DNA of 25,821 bases. It comes from JAPLGD01 sp041302745 (GTDB lineage Bacteria; Bipolaricaulota; Bipolaricaulia; UBA7950; UBA9294). Of the stretch, positions 14,868 through 22,606 are shown one piece after another. The stretch lies in assembly GCA_041302745.1 (NCBI GenBank), contig JBFYQP010000005.1:1-25821 (forward strand). Reading direction: 5' to 3'. Under the pieces are notes generated by a model. That model was not told where the DNA came from. It was given only the letters and a program-made list of their open reading frames with translations, and searched no databases. The stretch's first letter is position 1, and each line of letters starts with the position of its first letter. The position numbers and the translations under genes are program-made.

Positions 14868-15908
14868 CTAGATGTCCCGGATGTCCAGATAGAGCGGCGG
14901 CTTCGGAAGGGCCTCCGTCCGCATCGGATGCACCATCGTGTGGTAATGGAGGGCGGTGTTTGGGATGGCGTGCGGCATCCTCGCGAGCGGGTCGTCGCGG
15001 TACAGGAAGAGCGTGAGGATGTCCGTCCCGTCTGCGCGGGCGTTTCGCCGAAGCTGCAACAAGAGCCGGCTGAGCAGAACTTGGCCCCGCGCTCCGCGGG
15101 CGATGGGGTCGAAGAGCTGGAGGTACGTGATCTGCTGGCCGACGACCGGGATGCGTGGGACGGGGAAGACGCTCGAAAGGGGATTGAGGACGTCGCCGAG
15201 GAGTCTTATCCAGAGAGGCATGCGGAGGACGCGCCCGCAGTAGATCTTCGAAAGGTCCCAGGCGCTGACTTGCGCGAACGAGTCTCCGGACTCGAGGCGG
15301 TAGATCCCTTTCAAGTATCCCAGCTCGGCGCCGCGAGCATACGCGGAGAGGAAGTTCTGGGGCTTGAGAGACCGTGCGCCGACCGCGCGATCGATCTTCG
15401 CCACCTCTTCCTCGAGGCGGTCGACGTGGGGATCGAGGTCTACCCGCTTTCCCGGAAGGGACGTCGTCGACAGGATGTCGAACGACGCGGCGGGCTTCGC
15501 GCCCGTCCGGGTCGCAACGTTCATGGAGTCGTAGTTGTCGGCCTTGACGTGGCCGAAGAGGAACGCCGCGCCGCTCTCGCGGATCTCGTCGTGGACGGCA
15601 TGCCAAAGCCGGAGAAGACCCCGCTTCATGCTGCGCCGGTACGTGGCCTCGCCGCGCAGGTCGTAGAAGTACGCGACGCGGTCGGTTCCGCCGTCGAGGA
15701 GGACCTCCTTGACGGCGTACGCCATCACGCCGACGATCTTTCCATCCTCCTCCGCAATGATCACCCGGGCGCCGTCGTGCATTCGAGAGCGGTAGAAGTA
15801 GTCCTGGCGGTCGAGAAGGATCGATATCCCGGTCCCCTGGGGACTCTCCGACTCGAGGTGAAGCAAGGCGTCATTGTCATCGTGGGTCGCGACGCGGATC
15901 CGGAACAT
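14868..15908 (-). CDS. GNAT-like acetyltransferase, uncharacterised
   Basis: 346 aa. Residues 1 to about 130 look like a GNAT N-acetyltransferase: RVATHDDNDALLHLE at the first helix, ARVIIAEEDGKIVGVMAYAV strands, then VAYFYDLRGEATYRRSMKRGLL as the acetyl-CoA motif-A region. The usual R-G-x-G-x-G/A loop is diverged (YRRSMKRG). The C-terminal 200 residues (with the FPVPRIPVVGQQITYLQLFDP segment and LTLFLYRDDP) may be a second, unrecognised GNAT-like half; double-GNAT proteins of this size exist. Substrate unknown. Start ATG 15908 follows AAAGGA, 11 bp after the PKD-protein stop, so the two are probably one transcript. Confidence 0.7.
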   Translation of the reverse strand: MFRIRVATHDDNDALLHLESESPQGTGISILLDRQDYFYRSRMHDGARVIIAEEDGKIVGVMAYAVKEVLLDGGTDRVAYFYDLRGEATYRRSMKRGLLRLWHAVHDEIRESGAAFLFGHVKADNYDSMNVATRTGAKPAASFDILSTTSLPGKRVDLDPHVDRLEEEVAKIDRAVGARSLKPQNFLSAYARGAELGYLKGIYRLESGDSFAQVSAWDLSKIYCGRVLRMPLWIRLLGDVLNPLSSVFPVPRIPVVGQQITYLQLFDPIARGARGQVLLSRLLLQLRRNARADGTDILTLFLYRDDPLARMPHAIPNTALHYHTMVHPMRTEALPKPPLYLDIRDI

Positions 15909-15919
15909 GCATGTCCTTT

Positions 15920-18418
15920 CTAACGAAGGACCACGATCGAGCGCGAGAAACGCCCAGCCGCTCCCTCTTCGTCGATGAGGATGAGCGTAACGATATACGA
16001 TCCAGGTCGCGCGTAGCAATGGATCGGGCGCAGCCGATCTCCACCGCACGAGCCTTCCGTCCCCGGGCAGGTCGTTCCGTCGCCGAAATCCCACGCGACG
16101 TGGACGATGGTTCCGGTGGGGCTCGGATCGTAGGACCGGCTTGCGTCGAAGACGACGCCGCGGGGGCAGTCCGGAGTTCGCGCGTCGTCCCAGGTCGCCT
16201 GCGGCGCCGCGTTCGCGATGTCGATCGTAAGCGAGACCGGCAGAGAGCGGGCGCCGTCGTCGTCGACGACCGTCACCGAGACGGCGAACGTCCCGTTGTC
16301 GGGGAAGCGATGCCGTGGCTCCCCCGCCGACGAGGACGTGCCGTCGCCGAACGTCCACTCCCAGCGCACGACGGTTCCGTCGGGATCGACCGCGACGGCG
16401 GCAAAGACGATCTCGTCTTCGTCGGTCGCGGGGTGCGGCGATGAGGTCGCCGTGCCGACGCTCGGAGGCCGGTTGCGCACGGTCACGTGAATCGGGTCCG
16501 AGACCGACGAGGCGCCGTCGTCGTCCGTGACCCGGACGCGGACGGCAAACGCCCCGTCGTCGTCGTAGGCGTGGCGAACCGTCGGACAGGTTGTCGATTG
16601 GTCGTACGTCCGGTCGCCGTCGTAGTCCCACTCGTAGACAGCGATCCGACCCCAGGGGCTGGGATCGTCGGAGGCTCCGGCGTCGAACGCGAACGCCTCC
16701 CCCGTCTCGCGCTCGAAGACGTCGGCGGAGATCGCGGCGCGGGGCGGCAGGTTCGAGACGGAGATCGAAGCGGTGGTCGTGCCCAAAGCGGCCGCGTCAT
16801 CGAGCACGGAGAGGGACACGCCGTACTCCCCGTCGGCGTCGTAGGCGTGAGCAGGAGATGCCGACGAGTCGGAAACGCCGTCCCCGAAGTCCCAGAACCA
16901 CTCGCGAACCGAGCCGTCGGGATCGTACGAGCAGTCGGAGAACCGGACGGCCTCCCCCTCGGCGACGGCGAAGGACGAGGCGGTGAACTGCGCGACCGGC
17001 GCGTAGTTCACGTAGACCGAGCCCGACGCCGCGAGCGAGCAGTCTCCCCAGTCGTCGGTCACCACAAGGGCGACGTCCAACTCGCCGCCCTCGCGGCACA
17101 CGTACTCGGTTGTCGGCGAGTCCGCGGTCAGGTCGCTCATGCCGTCCGCGTTGAGATCCCAGGCGTACGTCGCGATGAGGCCATCCTCGTCGACGGACGC
17201 AGAGGCATCCAAGACGAGCGCTTCGCCCTGCGACGGAGAGGGGCTGCTGAAGGAGAAGGCGGCGACGGGGGACCGGTTTCCGATGACCAACGACTGCGTC
17301 TGAAGGCCCCGGTCTCCCTGGGCGTCCTCGACGGCGAGAGATGCCGCGTACGTCCCCGGCCGCAGGTAGACGTGGGTCGGGTGCTGCTCGGTTGCCGAGG
17401 AGCCGTCGCCGAACTCCCAAGCCCAGGCGACGACCTCGGATTCCTCGTCACTCGACTCGTCCTGGAAGCGGAGTCGATCGAGGGTCGTGAGCTCTCGGCG
17501 GCCGGAACCCGGGACCACGCTGAAGTCGGCGATCGGCGGGAGCGAGGTCAGAACCACGATCCAGCGTTCCGTGTAAGCGGCAATTCCCTCGTGACCGCGC
17601 GCGGCGAGGGACACAGCGTAGTGTCCGGGACGGGCGTACACGTGGGTCGCCACGGCGGGTCCCGTCTGAAGAGTGCCGTCGCCGAAGTCCCAGACGTAGG
17701 TCCCGATTGCCCCAGCTTCATCGGCCGGCTCTGTCGCTTCGAACACCGCCGCCTTCCCGGGCTGGGGCGACGGCGGGTCGACGCGGAACCAGGTGCTCCT
17801 GGAGACGTCGGAGGCGCGGTTCTCGCGTCTCGGCGTTCCGGCGTCGAGCTCCGGAGCCCCGTCGGAGAGCGTCGGGCACGTGGCCCAGGAGCGGGGGGCG
17901 TCGTCGAGGCGCGTGTCGATTCGCTCCATGGATCGATAGGGAGGAGTTCCGTACGCGTTCGTCCCCGCCGGCCAAGGAGGAACGTCCGAGGAGTCCGGAA
18001 GTGCGTTGGCGGTGTCGATCAGACGGCCCTCTGGGTCGTAGAGGAACAGGATCTCGCCCCGGTCGTTGAGCGCGCCGCGGTAGATCAGGTCGGCCGCGAC
18101 ATCCGGAACGGCTTCGTCGGAGTCACGCTCGAGAAGGACGTAGCCAACGCTCGGGGTTGCGGGATCGGTGGGAAGGAGGGCGCCGGAGAGCAGAATGTCG
18201 GGCGAGCCGTCCGAGGAGACAAGGCGCCAGCCGAGGAGATCCACGGCCTCCGAGGTCGCGTTGGCGAGCTCGATCCACTCCGCGGCGGGGTCGTGAGCGC
18301 TGCCGCCCCAGCAGACCTCATTGATGCGAATCGATCCGCACGTTGCATCGGGGGCGATCGCAGGCAGGGCCAGAGCCACCATCAGAAACGCCAAGACAGC
18401 CACCGTGCGCCGCGTCAT
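15920..18418 (-). CDS. Secreted lamin-tail domain protein with seven PKD repeats
   Basis: 832 aa. A Sec signal peptide is evident (residues 1 to about 23: Arg pair, hydrophobic core, PAIA). A lamin-tail domain follows (about 28-165: IRINEVCWGG, AEWIELANAT, VDLLGWRL, LIDTANALPD). Then come seven PKD-type beta-sandwich repeats to the C-terminus. Four carry the core W-D/E-FGDG with a following HxY/HAY strand; repeats 3 and 5 have WDLNADG and WDYDGD variants and one has WTFGDG. Several paired Cys suggest disulfides. Such proteins sit on the surface or outside the cell and bind polymers or other proteins; no catalytic domain or sorting motif is visible. GGAGGG precedes the ATG. The GNAT-like gene follows in the same unit. 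Confidence 0.9.
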   Translation of the reverse strand: MTRRTVAVLAFLMVALALPAIAPDATCGSIRINEVCWGGSAHDPAAEWIELANATSEAVDLLGWRLVSSDGSPDILLSGALLPTDPATPSVGYVLLERDSDEAVPDVAADLIYRGALNDRGEILFLYDPEGRLIDTANALPDSSDVPPWPAGTNAYGTPPYRSMERIDTRLDDAPRSWATCPTLSDGAPELDAGTPRRENRASDVSRSTWFRVDPPSPQPGKAAVFEATEPADEAGAIGTYVWDFGDGTLQTGPAVATHVYARPGHYAVSLAARGHEGIAAYTERWIVVLTSLPPIADFSVVPGSGRRELTTLDRLRFQDESSDEESEVVAWAWEFGDGSSATEQHPTHVYLRPGTYAASLAVEDAQGDRGLQTQSLVIGNRSPVAAFSFSSPSPSQGEALVLDASASVDEDGLIATYAWDLNADGMSDLTADSPTTEYVCREGGELDVALVVTDDWGDCSLAASGSVYVNYAPVAQFTASSFAVAEGEAVRFSDCSYDPDGSVREWFWDFGDGVSDSSASPAHAYDADGEYGVSLSVLDDAAALGTTTASISVSNLPPRAAISADVFERETGEAFAFDAGASDDPSPWGRIAVYEWDYDGDRTYDQSTTCPTVRHAYDDDGAFAVRVRVTDDDGASSVSDPIHVTVRNRPPSVGTATSSPHPATDEDEIVFAAVAVDPDGTVVRWEWTFGDGTSSSAGEPRHRFPDNGTFAVSVTVVDDDGARSLPVSLTIDIANAAPQATWDDARTPDCPRGVVFDASRSYDPSPTGTIVHVAWDFGDGTTCPGTEGSCGGDRLRPIHCYARPGSYIVTLILIDEEGAAGRFSRSIVVLR

Positions 18419-18480
18419 CGACCCTCCCTCTCCGTTGCCTCGGATCTGAGCCAGAATGGAGGATCCGGAAGGACGAAATC

Positions 18481-18510
18481 AGCATAGCACGACGGGTTGG
18501 TGGGAACCAA
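18481..18510 (-). promoter_or_regulatory. Possible promoter of the PKD-repeat gene
   Basis: Minus strand: TTGGTT (18510-18505), 18 bp, TATGCT (18486-18481), giving a leader of about 55 nt. It overlaps the inverted repeat at 18496-18511. Confidence 0.4.
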
Positions 18511-18511
18511 C
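18496..18511. repeat. Inverted repeat between phoH and the PKD gene
   Basis: GTTGGT - GGGA - ACCAAC, a perfect 6-bp stem with a 4-nt loop, 15 nt after the phoH stop. No T-run follows on the phoH strand, so it is either a weak 3' hairpin for mtaB-phoH mRNA or an operator overlapping the -35 of the PKD gene. Confidence 0.45.
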
Positions 18512-18525
18512 GCCCGCCGCTGCGG

Positions 18526-19494
18526 CTAGCGGCTGTTTCCCGACTTCTTCATCTCGTGACGCTCGTAGGCTTCGATGATCCGCGCGACGAGCGGATGGCG
18601 CACGACGTCGGAGCGGTCGAGGTAGATGAACGAGATCCCATCGATCCCTTGAAGCACGTCCTGGACGGCAATCAGCCCGGACGCGCGTTCTTCGAGATCG
18701 ACCTGGGTGATGTCGCCCGTGATGATCGCCTTGGAGTGGAAGCCGAGGCGCGTGAGGAACATCTTCATCTGAGTCGGCGTCGTGTTCTGGGCCTCGTCGA
18801 GGATGACGAAACTGCTGTTGAGCGTTCGCCCGCGCATGAAGGCGAGCGGGGCCATCTCGATGCGGCCGTACTCCGTGAGCTTCTCGAACTCGCTCACCGG
18901 GATCATGTCGAACATGGCGTCGTAGAGGGGACGGAGGTACGGGCTCACTTTCGCCTGGATGTCGCCGGGCAGGAAGCCGAGTTCCTCGCCCGCCTCGACG
19001 GCCGGGCGAGTCAAGAGGATGCGCTTGACCTTCTCTCGCTTCAGATAGTCGATCGCCATGGCGACGGCGAGGTAGGTCTTTCCCGTCCCCGCCGGGCCGA
19101 TCGCGAAGACGACGTCGCTCTCGCGGACGGCTTGCACGTAGCGGTGCTGGCCCACGGTCTTCGCGCGGATCTCCTCGCCCCAGTGGGTAACGCGCACGAC
19201 ATCGGAGAGGACGCCTTCGACGTGGGCGCCGGCCTTGATCTGTTCGACCAAGTAGCGGATGTCGGCCGTCGACGGACAGTGATTCTTCTCGACGAGCCCG
19301 AGCAGCTTCTCAAAGAGGGCGCGGACCCGCTCCACTTCCTCCGCCGGCCCTTCGATGCGGATGGTTTCGCCGCGGGCGAGGATCTTCGCCGAGAAGGACT
19401 TCTCGATCTCCTTGAGGTTGCGGTTGTACTGCCCGAGAACCGCCGTCGCTTCCGCGTTGTCGCGCAGGGTGATCTCAGTCTGGATCGTCTCGAT
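18526..19494 (-). CDS. phoH: PhoH-like ATPase, probable ATC start
   Basis: 322 aa from 19494, the usual PhoH length (about 320). An N-terminal KH-like region (ITLRDNAEATAVLGQYNRNL ... SAKILARGETIRIEGPAEEV) precedes the P-loop ATPase with Walker A GPAGTGKT, the PAVEAGEELGFLPGD segment, Walker B FVILDEAQN and the TGDITQVDL motif. PhoH/YbeZ proteins are ATPases tied to RNA metabolism, often next to ybeY, which is absent here. The first ATG/GTG in this frame is GTG 19335, which would delete the conserved N-terminal domain. An in-frame TGA ends the frame just upstream, and AAGGAG (19509-19504) sits 9 nt before ATC 19494. That ATC is therefore the most likely start. It overlaps mtaB by 20 bp. Confidence 0.88.
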   Translation of the reverse strand: METIQTEITLRDNAEATAVLGQYNRNLKEIEKSFSAKILARGETIRIEGPAEEVERVRALFEKLLGLVEKNHCPSTADIRYLVEQIKAGAHVEGVLSDVVRVTHWGEEIRAKTVGQHRYVQAVRESDVVFAIGPAGTGKTYLAVAMAIDYLKREKVKRILLTRPAVEAGEELGFLPGDIQAKVSPYLRPLYDAMFDMIPVSEFEKLTEYGRIEMAPLAFMRGRTLNSSFVILDEAQNTTPTQMKMFLTRLGFHSKAIITGDITQVDLEERASGLIAVQDVLQGIDGISFIYLDRSDVVRHPLVARIIEAYERHEMKKSGNSR

Positions 19495-20851
19495 CTTCGC
19501 TCACTCCTTCGAGTCCTTCCGCCGATGCTCTCGTGATCCTCACCGGACATTCGCGACCGATGGGACGGGGTGTCGGGGAGTCGAACGCGACGCGAATGTA
19601 ATCGGCCGTGTAGCCATGATGCCGACCGCCGTCTCGGTCCTCGACGAGCACATCTTCGACCGTTCCGATACGCCCGTCAAGCAAGCGGCCGAGCACAGGG
19701 CGCCACGCATCGAGGATGCGCTCGGCTCGGGATCGCTGAACGGGGCCCGGGACCGCGTCGGCCATCGAGGCGGCCGGGGTTCCAGGGCGGGGGGAGAACC
19801 GGAAGACATGCAGGTTCGAGAATCGCACGTCCTCGACCAGTCGGCAGGTTCGCTCGAACGCGTCCTCCGTCTCGCCGGGGAAACCGACGATGAGGTCCGT
19901 GCCGAACGTCGCCTGCGGGAGCGCCTCACGCGCCCGCAGGATCGCCGCGCGATAGGCGGCGGTCGTGTAGCGGCGCCCCATGGCGGCGAGGACGGCGTCG
20001 TCGCCGCTCTGGGCGGGGATGTGGAGATGGCGAGACAAGCGCGGGTCGCGCCGGAACACTTCGAGAAGCCGATCCGTGACGCCGTCAACGTTCAGCGAGG
20101 CGATTCGCAGGCGGCGAAGGTCCCGGAGTTCGAGCAGGCGTCCCAGCAGGGCCGGAAGGGAGGCGTCCGGAGCGCCGTACGCGGCGAGATCGACGCCGGT
20201 CACGACGATTTCGGGGACCCCGTTTCGCACGAGCTCTGCGGCTTCCTCGAGGGCGACGGCGAGGCTCTTGCTGCGGCTGGGCCCGCGAACCAAGGTCGGC
20301 CGACAGTAGGTGCACGCGTGGGCGCAGCCGTCCTGAACCTTGAGGTAGGCACGCACGCGAACCGTAGGGGCGGCGGCGCGCTCGGCGTCGAGAGGAAGCA
20401 GCGGCGCGCGCGGAAGGAGGCCGCGACGGCCGCCGAGGACGGCGCCCACCACCTCGCCGATGCGCGCCTTCCAGCAGTTGCCAGCGATGAGGTCCGCCTC
20501 CGCGAAGCGCGCAACTCCGCGCTCGACGGCGTCGGCGAGACATCCGATCAGGACGACCACCGCCGCCGGTCCCGCGGTGCGGGCTTGCCGGGCGGCGTGG
20601 CGGGCCTTCCTCTCGGCGAGGGCCGTCACCGTGCACGCGTTCAGGACAACCACGTCGGCTTCTCCCTCGACGACCTCGGCTCCGAGCCGAGAGAGGGCGC
20701 GAGCCATCATCGCCGACTCGTACTGGTTCACGCGGCAGCCGAACGTCACGATCGCCACGCGGCAACCGGCGAGGACGGTCTCGGACGGCGGCACGTGCGG
20801 CGCCGCGGCGCGTTCGTGGCCCTGCGGGCTTGGAGTCGAGGGTTCTCGCAT
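19475..20851 (-). CDS. mtaB: tRNA t6A37 methylthiotransferase MtaB
   Basis: 458 aa, radical-SAM methylthiotransferase that converts t6A to ms2t6A at position 37. N-terminal cluster cysteines: Cys39 (FGCRVNQYES), Cys73 (NACTVT), Cys104 (IGCLA). The radical SAM motif is Cys176-x3-Cys180-x2-Cys183 (DGCAHACTYC). GVDLAAYG and a C-terminal TRAM-like region follow. The TGVDL segment and GCRVN favour MtaB over MiaB (GCQMN) and RimO. Its substrate t6A needs TsaB, also in this window. The ATG at 20851 lacks a ribosome site and sits 10 nt after a -10 box. The first 28 residues are poorly conserved, so a GTG further in (residue 32) is not excluded. Confidence 0.93.
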   Translation of the reverse strand: MREPSTPSPQGHERAAAPHVPPSETVLAGCRVAIVTFGCRVNQYESAMMARALSRLGAEVVEGEADVVVLNACTVTALAERKARHAARQARTAGPAAVVVLIGCLADAVERGVARFAEADLIAGNCWKARIGEVVGAVLGGRRGLLPRAPLLPLDAERAAAPTVRVRAYLKVQDGCAHACTYCRPTLVRGPSRSKSLAVALEEAAELVRNGVPEIVVTGVDLAAYGAPDASLPALLGRLLELRDLRRLRIASLNVDGVTDRLLEVFRRDPRLSRHLHIPAQSGDDAVLAAMGRRYTTAAYRAAILRAREALPQATFGTDLIVGFPGETEDAFERTCRLVEDVRFSNLHVFRFSPRPGTPAASMADAVPGPVQRSRAERILDAWRPVLGRLLDGRIGTVEDVLVEDRDGGRHHGYTADYIRVAFDSPTPRPIGRECPVRITRASAEGLEGVSEDRDDPD

Positions 20852-20861
20852 CGTCAGGCGT

Positions 20862-20889
20862 AGCGTAGCGGGCCCCGCACAGAATGCAA
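20862..20889 (-). promoter_or_regulatory. Promoter of mtaB-phoH (leaderless)
   Basis: Minus strand: TTGCAT (20889-20884), 16 bp, TACGCT (20867-20862). The -10 ends 10 nt before the ATG. It abuts the tandem repeat beginning at 20901. Confidence 0.45.
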
Positions 20890-20900
20890 CATGGGTGGGG

Positions 20901-21012
20901 CGCAGAGTGGACGGAGCCGCAAGCGGACGGAGTGCGGGGTGCGGCGCAGAGTGGACGGAGCCGCAAGCGGACGGAGTGCGGGCCGCGGGTGCAGCGCAGA
21001 GTGGACGGCGCC
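20901..21012. repeat. Tandem repeat, two near-full copies plus a partial third
   Basis: Copy 1 begins at 20901, copy 2 at 20945, copy 3 at 20995. The first 38 bp of copies 1 and 2 are identical (20901-20938 and 20945-20982). Copy 3 keeps only the first 14-15 bp (CGCAGAGTGGACGG). Within each unit GGACGGAG occurs twice around CCGCAAGCGG, which can form a small hairpin. It fills the divergent gap between mtaB and the LCP gene. Confidence 0.9.
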
Positions 21013-21035
21013 AGGAGGCACGGCGGCCGGCCCAG

Positions 21036-21064
21036 TTGACATTCCCGGAGCGCTGTGGTAGGTT
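21036..21064 (+). promoter_or_regulatory. Promoter of the LCP/LytR_C - rsfS unit
   Basis: TTGACA (21036-21041, perfect), 17 bp, TAGGTT (21059-21064). Start near 21071, leaving about 12 nt with GGGGTGGA before the ATG. Confidence 0.7.
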
Positions 21065-21082
21065 CGGCCCTGGGGTGGAAGC

Positions 21083-22252
21083 ATGCGGGGGAATCCAGTC
21101 CGGAAACCGATTCTCTACGTCGCGACGATCGTCGTCGTCCTAGGGATCGCGGTTCTCGTCTGGCACTTCGTGCTGGGCTGGGACCCGTTCGGAACCCTGG
21201 GGCTCCGCACGAGGGTTCACGTCCTGTGTGCGGCGACCTCCGCAGGCCCGGAGGGCCCGATCGTCGAGAGCGTCTCCATCGTCACGACCGACCGCGGGCG
21301 GGTGAGCGTTCTCTTCGTCCCCGTTGACCTGTGGGTGAAGTCCGGCGACGGCACGTCCGGAAAGCTTGGCGAGATCGCGGCCCGCGAGGGCTGGGCGGCC
21401 GCGTGCCGCGCCCTCGTCCCGCTGCTCGGCGTCTCCGTGAGTCGCTACATCGCGCTCGATGCCGGGGATCTCTCGGCGTTTCTCGCGCTCTTCCCACGGG
21501 TCACGGTCTCCGTGGACGATCCCGTGACCGGTCCCGATGGGAAGGGTTCGGGCGGCCCGGCCATCCGGATCGATGCGGGGAACCGGGCGCTCGCGCCGAG
21601 GGAGATGATGGCCTTCCTTCGCGGAACGTCGCGCGCCAGCCGCGCCGAGCGGGATCGCCGGGCGTTCGAGGGGATCCAGAGCTCCGTACACTCTGCTTCG
21701 ACGGACGAGGCCTTCGATCGGCAGCTTCGAGCCGTGGCGGCCGGCGCGACCACCAACGTGAGCGACAAGGACTGCGTCGCGCTCTGGACGAGGATTGCGC
21801 AATCGACCGACACGGCGTCCGCCGTGCTGCCGACGCGTGAGGTGGTTCGTGGTGGAGCGTCCGAGCGGCTCGCGGTCGTGGCGGAAGCGGAGCGTGTCGT
21901 CGCGACGCTCGTTCGCGGAGCGGATCTCCTCACGTCCGCGAAGATTACGGTGGCCGTGTTCAACGGGAATGGGGTTCGGCTTTCGGCCAGCCGGGCGGCG
22001 GGTTACCTGAAGGCGCGCGGGTTCCAGGTGTCCGCGACGGCGAACGCGGAGACCTTCTCCTACGCCACGAGCGCGATCGTCGTCTTGACAGACGAAGCCA
22101 AGGCGTGGATGCTTCGCGAGGCGCTCCCCGGCGAGGCGATGGTGGTGTCTCCCGAAGAGTTCGCCGACCACTACGAGGCGCTACGAAGCCAGGTCCCGGC
22201 AGGCACGGATCTGGTCTTCGTCGTTGGGGCGGGAATGGAGTTTGCGGGATGA
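21083..22252 (+). CDS. Degenerate LCP-family protein with LytR_C domain
   Basis: 389 aa, N-terminal membrane anchor (about 10-32), so the rest is outside the membrane. Residues about 45-225 follow the LytR-CpsA-Psr plan: the GKLGEIAAREGWAAACRALV helix, LLGVSVSRYIALDAGDL, FPRVTVSVDDPV, and an FLRGTSRASRAERDRR Arg-rich helix. But the early catalytic parts are lost: SIPRD reads FVPVD (Val81 for Arg) and the usual SDT segment is ESVS. Residues about 285-387 are a LytR_C domain (TVAVFNGNGVRLSASRAAGYL, FVVGAGME). LCP enzymes attach polymers to peptidoglycan; this one may only bind. GGGGTGG precedes the ATG. It overlaps rsfS by 4 bp, a pairing seen in several phyla. Confidence 0.8.
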   Translation: MRGNPVRKPILYVATIVVVLGIAVLVWHFVLGWDPFGTLGLRTRVHVLCAATSAGPEGPIVESVSIVTTDRGRVSVLFVPVDLWVKSGDGTSGKLGEIAAREGWAAACRALVPLLGVSVSRYIALDAGDLSAFLALFPRVTVSVDDPVTGPDGKGSGGPAIRIDAGNRALAPREMMAFLRGTSRASRAERDRRAFEGIQSSVHSASTDEAFDRQLRAVAAGATTNVSDKDCVALWTRIAQSTDTASAVLPTREVVRGGASERLAVVAEAERVVATLVRGADLLTSAKITVAVFNGNGVRLSASRAAGYLKARGFQVSATANAETFSYATSAIVVLTDEAKAWMLREALPGEAMVVSPEEFADHYEALRSQVPAGTDLVFVVGAGMEFAG

Positions 22253-22590
22253 CGGATCGAGAGCTCGTTCGACAGGCAGTCGAGATCATCTCCCAGAAGA
22301 AGGGAGAGGAGTCCGTGATCGTCGACCTCGGCGACGTCTCGATGCCCGCTTCGTACTTCGTCATCGCGGAAGCGGACAACCCCGTCCACGCGAAGGCGCT
22401 GGTGACCGCGTTGCGCGAGCAGCTCCCCGAGACCCCGCTCCACAGCGAGGGCCTAGCAGAGCGGAAGTGGATCGTGCTCGACTACGGCGACGTGGTCGTC
22501 CACATCTTCGACCGGGAGGCGCGCGCCTTCTACGACCTCGACTCCCTCTGGGCCGACCACATCGTTGCCCTAGCGACGCTTGCCGAGTAG
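22249..22590 (+). CDS. rsfS: Ribosome silencing factor RsfS
   Basis: 113 aa. RsfS binds L14 and blocks 30S-50S joining under starvation. Family features: the KKGEESVIVDLGDVSMPASYFVIAEA block (the usual D-x-S-x-x-x-D-Y-F-V-I is here SMPASYFVI), EGLAERKWIVLDYGDVVVHIF and FYDLDSLWAD near the C-terminus. The ATG overlaps the LCP stop (ATGA), so translation is coupled. The frame is open upstream but only as a shadow of the LCP gene. It converges on the helicase gene 16 bp away. Confidence 0.96.
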   Translation: MTDRELVRQAVEIISQKKGEESVIVDLGDVSMPASYFVIAEADNPVHAKALVTALREQLPETPLHSEGLAERKWIVLDYGDVVVHIFDREARAFYDLDSLWADHIVALATLAE

Positions 22591-22606
22591 CCGACGCGGC
22601 AAGCGC

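Noticed and set aside
12301..15606. An open frame of about 1,100 codons on the minus strand
   Set aside because: It runs antisense to ftsZ and the regulator and in the wrong phase of the GNAT-like gene. Its composition (Arg/Pro/His-rich, no motifs) is typical of shadow frames in GC-rich DNA.
16487..18487. A 666-codon plus-strand frame opposite the PKD-repeat gene
   Set aside because: Arg/Val/Gly-rich and without motifs; the opposite strand encodes clear lamin-tail and PKD domains with a signal peptide and ribosome site.
19475..19510. Programmed frameshift joining MtaB and PhoH into one protein
   Set aside because: No slippery heptamer or downstream structure was seen. A ribosome site stands before ATC 19494 and both proteins have normal lengths as separate products.
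20901..21012. CRISPR array
   Set aside because: The units are adjacent with no unique spacers of regular length, only two copies are near full, and there are no cas genes.
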